Below are positions 53,125 to 62,492 of a DNA stretch of 64,000 nucleotides, one piece after another (positions within the stretch are counted from its first letter, which is position 1; every line of letters begins with the position of its first letter). The position numbers and the translations under genes are program-made. Source of the stretch: Rossellomorea aquimaris TF-12 (GTDB taxonomy: Bacteria > Bacillota > Bacilli > Bacillales > Bacillaceae_B). Under the pieces are notes generated by a model. The model made no database searches. It had not been told where the DNA came from and saw only the letters and a program-made list of their open reading frames with translations. The stretch spans positions 186,001 through 250,000 of the forward strand of contig NZ_LQXM01000030.1 in NCBI RefSeq assembly GCF_001648555.1, read 5' to 3'.

Positions 53125-54756
53125 ATGGATAGAGAATATAAAACAATTCGAGAAATAAAAGAACGTGGTGAAGCTGCTATTGGTAAAATGATAAAGGAGC
53201 TTGTGACACAGGAGAATGTGGATAAGTGGTACGCTAGCCCAAGAAATAAAGGTTGGCTTGGGAATGCAGTTGAAAAAGATTGGTTCGGGCTAGCGAATAA
53301 CAGTCGACCTGAGGCTGATTTCAAAAATCTAGGTGTAGAACTCAAATGCGCTGGGCTTAAATTTTTCAAAAATGAAAATTCTTGGGCTGCCAAAGAAAGA
53401 CTAGTTCTTAACATTTTTGATTTTAATGAAGAATATGTGAGGGAGTTTCAGAATTCTTCCTTTTTAAAAAAGTCAAAGCTTGTAGAACTCATGTTGTATA
53501 AATATGACCCAGTTGATTATTTTCAATTCGAAGGAAAGGAATACCCAACCTATCCAGATTTCTCAATGACCCATTCTATTCTTTTGAATTTGTACGACTT
53601 GTTAGAGGATGATTGGGCAATCATGGAAAACGATTGGAACATTATAATGGATATGATTCGTCAGGGGAGGGCTGAGGACATTTCCGAAGGTATGACACAA
53701 TACCTTGGCGCAGTGACAAAAGGAAGTAAAACTGAAAAGAACCAAACAACACAACCGTGTAGTGATGAGAAAGCACATAGACGAGCTTTTTCTTTAAGAC
53801 CAGCTTACATGAAGGAAATTACGAAGCGAATTGTACAGGGCGAATTAAAGAGTTCAATTACTTACGATTCTTATCAATATGATTATCCTGAGTTACATAA
53901 AAAAATCAATGCTAAGCAAATTGGTACTCAAGAGCATGTCATAAAAAATTTATCCGAGTTAAAACACAAAACGTTTGAACAAATCATTCTCGATCAGTTT
54001 ACACCGTTCTACAATATGGATAAACAATCCTTAGCAGAAAAATTTGGCGTTAGAATTAAAGAAAAGAATGATAAAGCAAGTTCACGGCTAATTGCGCAGA
54101 AAATGTTTAATCTAAAAGGTGATTTAGAAAAAACAGATGAGTTTAAGAAGGCTGGAATTGCTGTAAAAACAGTTACCGTAAAATCTAATCAGAGAAAAAA
54201 AGCATCCAAAAAAAGACTCACTACTGAAGGATTTAAACTTGAATCGGATGTTAGCTTCATCAAAGATATTAGTAACCTTGATTGGGAAGATACCCGAGTG
54301 TATGACTACCTTTCCACAACAAAATTCTTATTAGTAGTTTACGAGGAAACACCAGAAGGCGAGATATTTAGGGGTGCAAAATTTTGGTATATGCCAGAAA
54401 ACGAACTCATGGGTACTGTCAAAAAAACATGGGAAAGAATTAAACAAACTCTCATTAATGGTGTCGAGTTAACGTTTAAACATGTTAAGAAAAGTGCCTC
54501 AAATAAGAAAGGTTACAAAATAGAGAATAATCTGCCGAGTCAAGTGAGTGGTCCTCAAATTCTTCATATTCGACCATCAGCTGACAAGTCGGATTATCGT
54601 GAAAGTATTAATTCAGATCAGCTTCCCTCTCCTGCAATATGGAAGTTTAGACCTGAGAATATGAAAGATATTTTGACAAATAATTATATGGTAAAGCAAG
54701 CCTTCTGGTTAAATAAAAATTATATGTACCAACAAGTAAAAGAATTTTTCGAATGA
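53125..54756 (+). CDS. Sau3AI family type II restriction endonuclease
   Basis: A 543-residue MutH/Sau3AI-family endonuclease, expected to cut at GATC. The N-terminal catalytic domain has GNAVEKDWFGLANNSRPEADFKNLGVELKCAG (about 50-80): the Asp, Glu and Lys of the D...ExK centre are all there. The C-terminal half is the second MutH-like domain (DWEDTRVYDYLSTTKFLLVVYEE to ILHIRPSADKSDYRES and QAFWLNKNYMYQQV), used by Sau3AI for allosteric DNA binding. The ATG at 53125 has AGGGAG 6 nt upstream; the frame is open from 53098. Probable partner of the methyltransferase at 35692. Confidence 0.93.
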   Translation: MDREYKTIREIKERGEAAIGKMIKELVTQENVDKWYASPRNKGWLGNAVEKDWFGLANNSRPEADFKNLGVELKCAGLKFFKNENSWAAKERLVLNIFDFNEEYVREFQNSSFLKKSKLVELMLYKYDPVDYFQFEGKEYPTYPDFSMTHSILLNLYDLLEDDWAIMENDWNIIMDMIRQGRAEDISEGMTQYLGAVTKGSKTEKNQTTQPCSDEKAHRRAFSLRPAYMKEITKRIVQGELKSSITYDSYQYDYPELHKKINAKQIGTQEHVIKNLSELKHKTFEQIILDQFTPFYNMDKQSLAEKFGVRIKEKNDKASSRLIAQKMFNLKGDLEKTDEFKKAGIAVKTVTVKSNQRKKASKKRLTTEGFKLESDVSFIKDISNLDWEDTRVYDYLSTTKFLLVVYEETPEGEIFRGAKFWYMPENELMGTVKKTWERIKQTLINGVELTFKHVKKSASNKKGYKIENNLPSQVSGPQILHIRPSADKSDYRESINSDQLPSPAIWKFRPENMKDILTNNYMVKQAFWLNKNYMYQQVKEFFE

Positions 54757-54994
54757 GATTACTAGCTTTGTACTAATGTCCTCAATATGGGTTATTTGTG
54801 GAAAAAATCTGGTTTATAATCAATGTTATACGTACTACACCCACTTTCATTTTTATATTTCGACATTAACTTAGAAAACCTAAAAAATGACTCATCTCCA
54901 TGATGAAGATGAGTCTAATAATAACGCAATGAGATTCCACTATTTTATGATGGTTTGCTAATAACCTCGGTTCCTATATCAACCGTTTTACCAA

Positions 54995-55182
54995 TTAAAC
55001 TAACTCCTCGGAATCCGCGAAGGTTATTAGCAGGGTAAAGAATGTTAACATTGTCATCCCTATCATCTCCTTATCATCTTTAGAGAGCGACTCCCAAGTA
55101 GTCTCCATAGCAAGTGAAAGGGTATTAGCGATAAATATGCCAATAATCCAATAACTGCTACTAAGGGCAATGTTTAATGATT
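54995..55182 (-). pseudogene. Small membrane protein, possibly 5'-truncated
   Basis: The open frame from 55222 reads through the tRNA-like fragment and then gives about 62 residues with two plausible hydrophobic helices (IALSSSYWIIGIFIANTLSLAM and MIGMTMLTFFTLLITFA), joined by the polar WESLSKDDKE. AAGGAG precedes an internal ATG near 55052, which would give only a 20-residue peptide. I cannot choose between a truncated gene, a small-peptide gene and chance. Confidence 0.3.
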
Positions 55183-55220
55183 GGGCGAGGAGTACGGGAT
55201 TCGAACCCGCAACTGCGCAC
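55182..55220 (-). tRNA. tRNA 3'-end fragment (T-arm and acceptor), possible att scar
   Basis: On the minus strand, GCGGGTTCGAATCCCGT forms a complete T-arm with the universal TTCGAAT loop. It is followed by ACTCCTCG and a CCCA-like end. No anticodon or D-arm is found upstream, so this is not a working tRNA. Such 3' fragments are left where integrative elements recombine into tRNA genes. The isotype cannot be decided. Confidence 0.5.
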
Positions 55221-55487
55221 ACTTATTCAAGTATAAGATAATAATAGATAAGCCAACTTATAGTGTCAAAATACTATATGTGGTTTTTAGATGTATTAGA
55301 GATTTAGAGATGTATTAATTTCAAACGATCGTTAGATTATTAGGTGTGCCATTTTATTTAATTTGAGTATAAATTGACATAAACGATGTTATAAGAACTT
55401 TACATTTATTTAAGTAAAACAATAATCCCTGACTTTGTTATTAACTATGATTCGACAATTATTGTTAAAATCCTCCAGATAAAAAAA

Positions 55488-55524
55488 CAGTGAAAGCCAA
55501 TACTGGATTTTGGCCCTCTCACTG
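55488..55524 (-). terminator. Terminator of the McrBC-like operon
   Basis: CAGTGA...GCCAA pairs with TTGGC...TCACTG, with TTTTTTT following on the minus strand. The rest of 55225-55487 shows no gene. Confidence 0.85.
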
Positions 55525-55536
55525 CTTCAAGTTAAG

Positions 55537-56832
55537 CTATAAAGAAACGAAAGTTATTTCATCATGTAATTTACTTAAATCCAACTCGTTTTCAAGAGAA
55601 TCATTCAAATTCAGATTATCCGTAAACAAAATACCTCTGACTTCCACTCCATTATTTTGATCCATATACTGATTGGTTTCATCCTTGATGAAACTGATAT
55701 AATCCACAAGTTCCCTAAGTCCTGTTATGGCATATTCCCTCCTGGAAGTATGTTTTACTTCCCCTATGAAAACTTTCTTTAATTTTTTGGTTCCTTTATC
55801 ATACACTTCAACCAATATATCTGGTCTTCCACTCCAATAGGTAGAAGTATTTAAGCCTTTTCCGAAGAATTCATTTGCAAATCTTTCTGCTCTTTCCATT
55901 GAACCTAATTTCCTTCTTATGAATGGATGCTCATGAAGGCTCACTTCATTCGTAGTAATGTTAAATCTTATTTGACTCGAGCCTGATGAATCATGGTACA
56001 TCTTATATAAAAAATCTTTATCGCTCCAATGAGCTAGAAGATTATTTCGGCCATCTATCATCTGCAAATGGGCGTTCTTGTTGTTCTGTTCAATCAATTT
56101 GACTACCCAGTATAACTCGAATAGGACATCCTCTTCCTGCGGATAAACGAATGTTTCCCGCAATAGTTGTTGAATTTCTAGTTGATTCATCTCACACGAA
56201 AGTACCTTTCGATATTGCTGTAAAATTGAAGCGGCGTTCCTATACAGTGGATTTCTGTGCTTTAACGTATCAAGTATCATCCGATCCGTTACTTTTGCTT
56301 TATCTGATTGAATTCTTGACAGGTATATATTTTTAGTGAGCATATAATTGACGATAGGCTTCAACCTATTCCAATCTTGAAACCATGTATATCTTTTATA
56401 ATAGTCACTGTCTATTTTCTTATATAAGATGTCGTACAGTGTCTGGATAACTTCTAAAAGTACCAGATTTTCTTTTATGGCATATTCCCTGTTCCGTTCC
56501 TTCACTCCGAAGATCGTTTTATCCTTTGCATTCCTTGCAATGCGATCATTGATGGTTTTTGGCCAATTGATCTGTCCTTTTATTTGCCCGTGATATGTGT
56601 TCTGCTTTTCGGTCGTAGAAGTTTTTATCCTCCTTATGAGTATAGGTAATTCCCGGACGAACTGTTTTACTTCATCTTTTAATAAAAAGTGAATCTGAAG
56701 TAATTGTTCCAGTTGGGATATCTGCAAGTCCGTTTTCTTGATGAAGGAGTTGAGTTCCACTTTCCCTGATTTGAGGTAAATGACAAGAAAGTCACTGATT
56801 TCCTCAATCAGTTCTTCTGCACTTCGTTTCAT
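55537..56832 (-). CDS. McrC-like nuclease subunit
   Basis: A 431-residue partner of the McrB-like protein. The C-terminal third has the PD-(D/E)XK layout GRPDILVEVYDKGTKKLKKVFIGEVKHTSRRE (about 325-360), i.e. D...ExK, then YAITGLRELVDYISFIKD. The first two thirds are helical and variable (LLREI...IRRIK), with a central SRIQSDKAKVTDRMILDTLKHRNPLYRNAASILQQY. It starts 3 bp after the McrB-like stop. It would cut DNA when the AAA+ subunit engages a modified site. Confidence 0.85.
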   Translation of the reverse strand: MKRSAEELIEEISDFLVIYLKSGKVELNSFIKKTDLQISQLEQLLQIHFLLKDEVKQFVRELPILIRRIKTSTTEKQNTYHGQIKGQINWPKTINDRIARNAKDKTIFGVKERNREYAIKENLVLLEVIQTLYDILYKKIDSDYYKRYTWFQDWNRLKPIVNYMLTKNIYLSRIQSDKAKVTDRMILDTLKHRNPLYRNAASILQQYRKVLSCEMNQLEIQQLLRETFVYPQEEDVLFELYWVVKLIEQNNKNAHLQMIDGRNNLLAHWSDKDFLYKMYHDSSGSSQIRFNITTNEVSLHEHPFIRRKLGSMERAERFANEFFGKGLNTSTYWSGRPDILVEVYDKGTKKLKKVFIGEVKHTSRREYAITGLRELVDYISFIKDETNQYMDQNNGVEVRGILFTDNLNLNDSLENELDLSKLHDEITFVSL

Positions 56833-56835
56833 AGA

Positions 56836-59800
56836 CTAACCCTTTACATGGAAGAAATCTTCTGCAAATTGTTTTAACAGTTCCCCATCCACTTCCTTCA
56901 AATGACTTATACCTTCGATGAATTCAAGTATTTCCTTATCCATCAATCCTTCAAACTGCGGAAGTACGTATAGGATGATAGCCGAAGTGAAGTTCGAATC
57001 CAATGCAGTGTATTTAGCCAAATCCTCGACAATCGCCGGGCCGATTTGGCGATAGTCATTGATTTTCTGCCATGTAACAGCCAATACTTCCGTATATTTA
57101 TAATCACTTATATCCCATGCGTTAAGGAAGTGTTGTACCAAATCTTCATCGATGCGTTTCGGGACACCCACCGGAATGAAGGCGAAACGCCTCATGAAAG
57201 CATAGCTCATTTCATATAGGGAAGCCTTATCCATTGTATTCATCGTACCGATCAAGCGCCAGTCATTTGGAATCAGGTATTCATGATTGTTGGGCTCCAT
57301 TGTTTCCTCTTCCCCTTGAGGTCGTAATAAGAGGGGATGTCCACTCTCTGCTAGGAAATTCAAGGTTATCGTATCTCCGGTTAGTGCAGAAAATAGAGAA
57401 CCAAATGCTTTATCGATATCGGCACGATTCATTTCATCGATGATTAACCATTTGTTGATTGGCTTATTATTGTTTCCATCCTTGAAGCATTGAAGGAACA
57501 ACCCAGGATTGAAGGACAAGGTCCCGTCACTCTTTGGTCTGTATCCCCCGATTGTTTCATAAGTTGACCAGTCAGAGGTCGCGGTCGCCATTTTATAGTC
57601 AGCCTCAAAAGAGCGACATATCTGTTTGGCCAATTTTGATTTGCCCGTCCCTGGAGGTCCGGTAAGGATGATGTGCTTACCATTACGCAAGGCTGTCTCG
57701 ACTTGTTTCAGCAGTAAATCTTTATCCTCGAAATACAAATTATATAGATTCAATTTCCTTTTAAAAGAGACTGTAGGAATCTTCACTTCTTTGATTACTT
57801 CATTAGTGGGCTCCAATGATAAAATTGTCTCGAATTCTTCCTTCGTTATCTCAAACAGGCTTCCCTGTGCTCCATTCTTGATTGGGGAACAACTTTGCAG
57901 TTCCTCAACTTGAGAAATTGTTTCCCAACTTATAGGGGTGATATCCTCAATATAACGAAAAGATACCCCCAATATCGGCTCATCGAACCCTTCTTCTTCA
58001 ACTTCATGAAGACCCTTGACCACTTCCCCTTGAGCAACGATTTCCTTTCTAGGCGTGGACTCATAAAAGATAATCTTGTCTTCTGGACGTGCGTTTTCAA
58101 ATGCTGAATAAACTCTCCTTTTGTTTCCTTTTTCATTATAAGCTGTGTAGTTAACCGCACCGCCATCTTTGATTTCCTCTACACTCCAAATTGATGGGCT
58201 GGCAGTCAACCAGAAATACCTTGTTTTCTTGTCCTCGGTAGGTGGAATGGTACTATAAAATTCTTTTGTTAGCACCTCTGGCCTCTTTTCAGGATTAAAT
58301 ACTGCTTGTTCTAGTTGTGGTATATGTGCCTTTCTGTATGGTGATTTGGAGTAATTCTTAAATCTATCCTTCACCATTTTCAATGTATCAAAATAGACCT
58401 TCTGCAAGTGAGAGTCATTCTTAAAATCCTCTGCTGGGACATGAGCTATGGCAATCGGTTCTTCGCTTTCTTCATTGGCAAACATATTCTTGTGATATGC
58501 ATCATTTATTTCGCTTTCAGGTAAGGCAAGCTCTAAGAAAAGCCGTTCTTCGTCTTTATAAAAACCTAAAATCAACCATTTACAGAAATTGACTCGTAAT
58601 TTTTTTGAAGATAACGTCATTGAAACTCGCTGGTCGCCCGGCTCCAAGATTCCAAGTTGATTTAGGGATTGATTTGTTAAATTGAAAGTCCATTCTGCTT
58701 CTTCCATAGAATTGAAAATTCCCGAAAATGTATTTGTTAATGCCGTAGATTCATCATCCATGAGTTGTTGCACAAACCGATACCCCTCTTCAGGAATCTT
58801 GAAAATGGATGCAGAACCCATCACAGTAGCTGAATCCAGCCCCATTCTGGATTTGAAGCCGGATTCTGATGACCTGACCGGTTCATCTAATGTCTTGAAC
58901 CATTCGACACCGATACGTTGTCTCCACCCTTCACCATTTACATCAATGAATTTAGATTCATCCTCTTCATTAAAGAATGGTTTGGTTACCTGTCCGATAG
59001 CCAAGAACCCTTTATTTCCAGTATAAGCGATTACATAATCCCCTATGGCTATCTCTTTTATAATGTTCAAATTCCGGGTGACTGCTGCCAACTTTTGTTT
59101 TCCTTCTTCATATTGCATTGCAGCAACGCCATATTCCCTGGATTTTTCCCATACCATCGGATTCTGAGAGTGATACACATTGAAAAGCCAGTAGTTCCGT
59201 TTTACATCACTTCCATCCTGGGTTTTATCATAAATACCTTGCAACTCCTCTATGATTTTTGCAATCTCTTGATCTGCTTCATCCCAGCTGAGGACTTCTT
59301 TTTTCGAAAAGACCTTGCCCACCCTAATCCATCGACCTTCTGAAGTACTTAATAATTCTTTATATTGTTTCTGAAGTTCTTTGTCTCTTAGAAAAGTATC
59401 CAGTGTAATATACTTTTCATCGTCCCCTTCTGCAGTCGTCCAAACACTGTATTCACTAGTGTTTATATTTTCACTCTCAATCCACTCTTCCATATGGTCC
59501 AACCATAAGTTATGTTCCTGGACTGAGGTGGAGGAGCTCTCACTACTGTGCTTATGCCACTCCAAATAAACCCGTAGTGTATATTCATTGATCATGGCAG
59601 CAATACAAGACGATGATTGCTCCCTATCCTTATACTTTAATCTTGTCCAAAACCGGGTACGGACTGACCAACCATTTGTCCAACTCTCAGTAATTGGTTC
59701 ACTGAATTCACTGCTTATTGAATTATATACATTTTGCATTAAAGCTTTCCAAGATCCCCATGATTCTTTATAGGTTTCTTTAACTCTTTCAACTTCTTCA

Positions 59801-59880
59801 GGAGACATTTCTTCCTTCAGCTTTGCAAACAAAAAAAACTCCCTATCGAACAGTTCAAAATGTTTCTCATGTAATTTCAT
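56836..59880 (-). CDS. McrB-like AAA+ protein with EVE-like domains
   Basis: A 1014-residue protein. After a variable N-terminal part comes an EVE/PUA-like region (about 228-370: RNYWLFNVYHSQNP, IGDYVIAYTGNKGFLAIGQV). A second EVE-like domain (about 555-690) has RYFWLTASPSIWSVEEIK, RPEDKIIFYESTPRKEIVAQGEVV. An McrB-type GTPase/AAA+ module follows (about 740-1000): GPPGTGKSKLA, ETIGGYRP, KWLIIDEMNRADIDKAFGSLFSAL, WRLIGTMNTMDKASLYEMSYAFMRRF. EVE domains read modified cytosines, so this should be the specificity and motor subunit of a modification-dependent (type IV) system. Confidence 0.9.
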   Translation of the reverse strand: MKLHEKHFELFDREFFLFAKLKEEMSPEEVERVKETYKESWGSWKALMQNVYNSISSEFSEPITESWTNGWSVRTRFWTRLKYKDREQSSSCIAAMINEYTLRVYLEWHKHSSESSSTSVQEHNLWLDHMEEWIESENINTSEYSVWTTAEGDDEKYITLDTFLRDKELQKQYKELLSTSEGRWIRVGKVFSKKEVLSWDEADQEIAKIIEELQGIYDKTQDGSDVKRNYWLFNVYHSQNPMVWEKSREYGVAAMQYEEGKQKLAAVTRNLNIIKEIAIGDYVIAYTGNKGFLAIGQVTKPFFNEEDESKFIDVNGEGWRQRIGVEWFKTLDEPVRSSESGFKSRMGLDSATVMGSASIFKIPEEGYRFVQQLMDDESTALTNTFSGIFNSMEEAEWTFNLTNQSLNQLGILEPGDQRVSMTLSSKKLRVNFCKWLILGFYKDEERLFLELALPESEINDAYHKNMFANEESEEPIAIAHVPAEDFKNDSHLQKVYFDTLKMVKDRFKNYSKSPYRKAHIPQLEQAVFNPEKRPEVLTKEFYSTIPPTEDKKTRYFWLTASPSIWSVEEIKDGGAVNYTAYNEKGNKRRVYSAFENARPEDKIIFYESTPRKEIVAQGEVVKGLHEVEEEGFDEPILGVSFRYIEDITPISWETISQVEELQSCSPIKNGAQGSLFEITKEEFETILSLEPTNEVIKEVKIPTVSFKRKLNLYNLYFEDKDLLLKQVETALRNGKHIILTGPPGTGKSKLAKQICRSFEADYKMATATSDWSTYETIGGYRPKSDGTLSFNPGLFLQCFKDGNNNKPINKWLIIDEMNRADIDKAFGSLFSALTGDTITLNFLAESGHPLLLRPQGEEETMEPNNHEYLIPNDWRLIGTMNTMDKASLYEMSYAFMRRFAFIPVGVPKRIDEDLVQHFLNAWDISDYKYTEVLAVTWQKINDYRQIGPAIVEDLAKYTALDSNFTSAIILYVLPQFEGLMDKEILEFIEGISHLKEVDGELLKQFAEDFFHVKG

Positions 59881-59911
59881 CTTTTACACCTCTTTATTAA
59901 AAATTCATATC

Positions 59912-60337
59912 CTAGCCTATTGTTAAATCTCGTTGTTTTATCTCTTCTTCTATAAGCCATAATAAATAATCAACTTTACTATTAAATTCATTGGTTTTCC
60001 TAATAAATGGAACCCCATCTTTTATTACTGACACACTTAAACTAACGGCCCATATTAAGCATAGGATAAAATAGACGTATGGAGTATCAGGTGTAAGTTT
60101 CTCAAAGGCTGGGAGTACCAGGGCAACGGTTGATATGTATATAGCAATGATAGAGAAGTTATTCCCTACCTCTTTCTTTTGACATTTTAAAAAGACACTG
60201 ATTTTACATAGTTCCCCAACGGAATTAATATCTTTAAGGTAGTTAATTGCTAAAATGTCTGTTCGTGCTTCTAGTAATTTTTTTGTAATATCTTTAACAT
60301 TGTCTTCCATTACGAAACTCTCAATTTTCATATCCAT
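59912..60337 (-). CDS. Small membrane protein of the defence island (hypothetical)
   Basis: A 141-residue protein. The N-terminal part is soluble and helical (VKDITKKLLEARTDILAINYLKDINSVGELCKISVFLKCQ). Two adjacent hydrophobic helices follow (about 59-76 and 86-107), then a polar C-terminus (RKTNEFNSKVDYLLWLIEEEIKQRD). Not recognised; two-helix membrane proteins are frequent partners of anti-phage systems. It ends 31 bp before the McrB-like start and may share its transcript. AAAGGAG lies 12 nt upstream of the ATG. Confidence 0.6.
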   Translation of the reverse strand: MDMKIESFVMEDNVKDITKKLLEARTDILAINYLKDINSVGELCKISVFLKCQKKEVGNNFSIIAIYISTVALVLPAFEKLTPDTPYVYFILCLIWAVSLSVSVIKDGVPFIRKTNEFNSKVDYLLWLIEEEIKQRDLTIG

Positions 60338-60399
60338 GGAATGCGGATTCTCCTTTTAGTTTAGAGAAACTGTAAACTTTTTTTCTTAATGTATCTTTA

Positions 60400-60790
60400 A
60401 GGAGTCCAAATAGCGTCAATATCATTCTTGACAGAATAATCATAAAGCAAGATCATCTTCTTCGGCCTATAGTTCTGCATCAGCTTGATCAACTGATTAT
60501 CGGTATCAATAGAAGCGAGCTTCTCATTACTCTCCACAATACCTCCAAGGTAACCTCTTTCCGGCTGCTTATCACTCTTTGAGCTTCTATAATATAATCA
60601 TTCTGTATCTCGTGAAGGGGATGTTGTGATGGACGTGGATGAAGTCTTTTCCCACTTCACCATAGATATTTTCGAAGTCCAGGTTACAAACTTGGCAACG
60701 AACCTCATATTGTTCTATGCATTTCTTTCTAGCTAAAGGATTGCGCTCGTACTTATTGTTGTACAGTTCCACACGCTCCTTCTGCTAAAG
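60400..60790 (-). pseudogene. Broken HNH endonuclease fragment joined to another gene end
   Basis: The frame starting at 60772 gives an HNH start: NPLARKKCIEQYEVRCQVCNLDFE, then VGKDFIHVHHNIP, with CxxC and HVHH metal/catalytic positions. It then goes out of frame; the next frame offers LHEIQNDYII, the expected continuation. A third frame (about 60425-60595) reads GYLGGIVESNEKLASIDTDN and QLIKLMQNYRPKKMILLYDYSV, which is not HNH-like. It looks like a mosaic of two gene remnants. Nothing else is seen in 60338-61001 apart from a terminator. Confidence 0.55.
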
Positions 60791-60946
60791 CTTCAGCATA
60801 GTTCCCTCTTGTCAAATCATGATTGTTTTGGTTTCAATATTTGATTTCTTCCTTAAGCGTTTACTTTAAAAAAAGGTTTTTCAATGTAATCAAGAAATCA
60901 GTAAATTCATAAAATCTTCCATTCCCATATTATCAAAACATTGAAA

Positions 60947-60974
60947 AAAGAGCCACCTACTCTAGCGGCTCTTT
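60947..60974 (-). terminator. Terminator of the HEPN operon
   Basis: AAAGAGCC pairs with GGCTCTTT across a 12-nt loop; TTTTTTC is on the minus-strand side. It lies 28 bases past the stop at 61002. Confidence 0.8.
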
Positions 60975-61001
60975 CAAGTAATCAATTATTTTTTTCAATA
61001 T

Positions 61002-62492
61002 CTAACTTCTGAGTTTTAACTTTAAAGATGATAACTCTTTGAAAATATTACTTGTGGAAAGAGACACTAATGCATCCTTCATCATTTTAACTTCGGACTC
61101 ACCAACTTCATCTGTATGTGCAACTTTATTTCTTACCCGATGTATAGTCTGCCAGTTTCTCAAGAAAATATCTTTATTACCTATTCCCATACTGGTCCAT
61201 CCATCGTCGTTAATATAACTCACTGCAAGCTTTTTGGATTTCCCTAGTTCCGGAGGGGTCCACTTTCCATAATGATTGTTATTGAGATCTACAGAAAAAC
61301 CATTTCTTCTGTTACCAGTATAATTAATGTCTACAATAGCATTTTTATCCGGTTGATATTTATAATAATAATAAGGCAATTCAATTCCAAGATGTTTACG
61401 GACCCAGTGAATCAACGAACTATTGATTTCTCTTTCAAACATCTTGGCAAAGCAGATAGCGCTTGCCGAATGATCCAGATTAAGTTCTCTCATTCCCAAG
61501 AACCGTTCTACTCTCAATCCAGTCTGCAGAAATTTGAAAGAATGACCATCCAGCCATTCCGTTTTTATAGGAAACGCATCCTCCGAATCAAAACTGCCTT
61601 TTCTCTCAACCATATTCAAAAAGGTTGCCAATTTTATATAAATACTTTCCAATAGTTGAAATTCAGGTTGTGGTTCCAGGTCATCGTGACCAAGGTCCTT
61701 GATTTTCCTACGAAGTCCCTTGAGTTCTTTAATCACCCGTTTAATTGAATCCTTTCTATGCCTGATTGCAATTTTTTTCACATAAATACTATTGTAATCC
61801 CGTTCTCCTTCCACCAAAAAGCTCAAGACGTCTGATAAAGCCCTTGCTATACTTTCAGTCAGTTGTGAATCCCCCATTCCCTTACATAGGTCAAGGTCTT
61901 GTTCATCCAGCATCTGATATAACATTTCTTGTTTCTCTGACACTGAGTGTTCGGATGATTCTTTGACAGTATGCATTTTATAAGAAACACCCGTGAGCTT
62001 GAACATTTGCTTCTCTATTTGATTCGGGCAAGTCTTGTAATAACGGAAGGAGGAATTACGTACATCTTGTGTCACAATGATTGCAGGCAACATTTCAGGA
62101 CTTATATTCAAACTATGGGCCAGTGCAAATACAGAATAACTCCCATCTTCCATGTTTGGTGTCTTTTCAAAAGAAGAAACCATATCACGGATATCCTGAT
62201 AAAATGGCTTCCTTCCAACCAGATTCAATGCACCTGGTGAATCGACCAAGCCAAAAAACACCAGGTGTTCTCCAGAGCTGTTGTGTAAATTGGCGAATTC
62301 TTTAACAAAATACTCATGGAAGTCTTTATGCTCTAGAGGGTCATGTATTATAAAAGCATAGACACTGTAATCACTTAATGAGTCCAAAGCCAATTCCATT
62401 TCTATGCTTTCTCGTCTCATAGGATTTTGTTCCATCCCGTCGGCTATATATTTGAGAACCGTAAAATCCGACAATGGTACCCCCATAATCAA
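61002..62492 (-). CDS. Putative HEPN-domain defence protein
   Basis: A 496-residue protein not recognised as a named family. The N-terminal third (about 25-130) has YSVYAFIIHDPLEHKDFHEYFVKEFANLHNSSGEHLVFFGLVDSP, a possible sensor domain with alpha/beta pattern. The C-terminal quarter has RNWQTIHRVRNKVAHTDEVGESEVKMMKDALVSL. RNKVAH fits the R-x4-H active site of HEPN (Swt1-like) ribonucleases. It overlaps the preceding gene by 4 bp (ATGA), so the two form one operon. A toxin or abortive-infection RNase role is inference. Confidence 0.65.
   Translation of the reverse strand: MIMGVPLSDFTVLKYIADGMEQNPMRRESIEMELALDSLSDYSVYAFIIHDPLEHKDFHEYFVKEFANLHNSSGEHLVFFGLVDSPGALNLVGRKPFYQDIRDMVSSFEKTPNMEDGSYSVFALAHSLNISPEMLPAIIVTQDVRNSSFRYYKTCPNQIEKQMFKLTGVSYKMHTVKESSEHSVSEKQEMLYQMLDEQDLDLCKGMGDSQLTESIARALSDVLSFLVEGERDYNSIYVKKIAIRHRKDSIKRVIKELKGLRRKIKDLGHDDLEPQPEFQLLESIYIKLATFLNMVERKGSFDSEDAFPIKTEWLDGHSFKFLQTGLRVERFLGMRELNLDHSASAICFAKMFEREINSSLIHWVRKHLGIELPYYYYKYQPDKNAIVDINYTGNRRNGFSVDLNNNHYGKWTPPELGKSKKLAVSYINDDGWTSMGIGNKDIFLRNWQTIHRVRNKVAHTDEVGESEVKMMKDALVSLSTSNIFKELSSLKLKLRS

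Noticed and set aside
54887-54913. Terminator for the Sau3AI-type nuclease gene
   Set aside because: GACTCATCT/AGATGAGTC pairs well but lies 130 bases past the stop and has no T-run.
55183-55222. N-terminus MCAVAGSNPVLL of the small membrane frame
   Set aside because: This peptide is what a tRNA T-arm gives when translated, so the reading through it is not real.
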